Part shown: piece by piece, positions 14,148 through 14,775 of the stretch
Numbering within the stretch: the first letter of the stretch is position 1
Layout of the letters: the number at the start of each line of letters is the position of its first letter
Origin: Gemelliphila asaccharolytica
Lineage (GTDB): Bacteria; Bacillota; Bacilli; Staphylococcales; Gemellaceae
NCBI RefSeq assembly: GCF_001553005.1
Contig: NZ_KQ959897.1
Location: 1 to 14,775, forward strand
Length of the DNA: 14,775 nucleotides
Reading direction: 5' to 3'
Position numbers and translations under genes: made by a program
Notes under the pieces: generated by a model
Seen by the model: only the letters and a program-made list of their open reading frames with translations
The model's database searches: none
Told to the model about the DNA's origin: nothing

Positions 14148-14775
14148 TTAATTATATATTGCAATAATAGGGGTGTTGTCTATGTAATTTATAGAGTCAT
14201 TAGACAAAGTATTCCATAAATAATTAATATTAATCTTCTTAATCCCAAGATTAGCATCAGGGTTGTAATTTGTAGTGCAGAAAGAATTGTCTATACCAAC
14301 GCTACAAGTAGCGTGATCTATGAAAAAGTTGTAATTAAATAGATTTCCTGAATTTACAGAATATACAATTTGCCCCCTTTTTAGAGCTGTCACAAATTCT
14401 TCTTTAGAATAAATTGGGTCATATTTTAAGCCATAGTAATTTAAAACACTTATTACACCACTTGACCCGGTTCCTGCTGAGTTTTTATTAAATGAATCAG
14501 TATTATTCCATAAATAATAAGCTATATCATTAGGAGTTATGTTAGAATTTTGTTTTAATGTTGAAACTACCATAGCCATCGTAGTAGGCACGCAGCCACT
14601 GCTAGCCATATTCCAGCGTCCATAATAAGAATCACTCCATCTAGAATCGTTTTGAGCATAATAATTTATTTCTTTTATTATTTTTTTGCATATTCCATTT
14701 TCATCGATAAAATAATCATTTATGACTGTGTCTTTTGCCATGCTACCGTCAGCGTTTAGGTAGTACCATGTGCCG
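14148..14775 (-). CDS. Wall-binding protein with C-terminal C39-like cysteine peptidase domain (5' end outside window)
   Basis: The frame enters from the right edge on the minus strand; 208 residues are visible. The first ~30 (GTWYYLNADGSMAKDTVINDYFIDENG) are the end of a choline-binding-type repeat block. The rest is a papain-like C39_2-type domain: oxyanion-hole Gln in YYAQNDSRW, nucleophile Cys61 in SSGCVPTTMAMV, His154 in FIDHATCSVGID, and a third polar residue around NPDANLG (Asn171/Asp173). Such proteins are exported and cut peptides at the cell wall, or act in surface processing or bacteriocin-like functions; the substrate is unknown. Any signal peptide lies outside the window. The shared repeat ties it to the gene at the left end of the window. 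Confidence 0.85.
   Translation of the reverse strand, partial: GTWYYLNADGSMAKDTVINDYFIDENGICKKIIKEINYYAQNDSRWSDSYYGRWNMASSGCVPTTMAMVVSTLKQNSNITPNDIAYYLWNNTDSFNKNSAGTGSSGVISVLNYYGLKYDPIYSKEEFVTALKRGQIVYSVNSGNLFNYNFFIDHATCSVGIDNSFCTTNYNPDANLGIKKININYLWNTLSNDSINYIDNTPIIAIYN

Noticed and set aside
1..14775. CRISPR arrays, tRNA or rRNA genes
   Set aside because: No regularly spaced short repeats, cloverleaf candidates or conserved rRNA stretches were seen on either strand.

Overview
The window is AT-rich DNA with strong AGGAGG-type ribosome binding sites. It looks like a strictly anaerobic, amino-acid-fermenting low-GC Gram-positive. Three features support this: a complete D-proline reductase (Stickland) operon with two in-frame UGA codons that read best as selenocysteine, a mevalonate-route operon with a class II HMG-CoA reductase, and surface proteins with choline-binding-type wall-anchoring repeats. 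This combination fits the Tissierellia/Peptoniphilaceae (a Parvimonas-like oral anaerobe is my guess), but the genus cannot be proven from the sequence alone.

Layout. Positions 2-898 (+) are the 3' end of a surface protein gene with GA-like helical repeats, a Pro/Thr linker and wall-binding repeats, followed by a strong terminator. Positions about 998-1678 are an internally deleted ISL3-type transposase remnant with an in-frame UGA. Positions 1825-5468 (-) are a three-gene operon read leftwards: acetyl-CoA acetyltransferase, mvaS, mvaA. A 0.5 kb AT-rich divergent intergenic region (5469-5975) holds the outward promoters. Positions 5976-12607 (+) are prdC-prdA-orf97-prdB-prdD-prdE-prdF, followed by a TauE/SafE-type membrane protein at 12786-13679 and a terminator. 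A 0.4 kb AT-rich gap follows. Positions 14148-14775 (-) are the 3' end of a second wall-binding protein, which carries a C39-like peptidase domain.

How the genes work together. PrdF racemises L-proline to D-proline. The pyruvoyl enzyme PrdA (cleaved at Cys429) and the selenoprotein PrdB reductively open D-proline to 5-aminovalerate. The RnfC-like selenoprotein PrdC probably delivers the electrons through a C-x-x-Sec motif. PrdD and PrdE are a two-gene version of the PrdA catalytic region, split exactly where PrdA is self-cleaved. The mevalonate operon turns acetyl-CoA into mevalonate for isoprenoids. The TauE-like protein may move a substrate, product or sulfur compound, but this is unproven.

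The most unusual features are: the PrdD/PrdE boundary coinciding with the PrdA processing site; an unnamed ~72-nt intergenic repeat in two inverted copies, each just after the terminator of one of the two metabolic operons; homologous wall-binding modules in inverted orientation at both window ends; and large hairpins without U-tracts between prdB/prdD and prdF/tauE.
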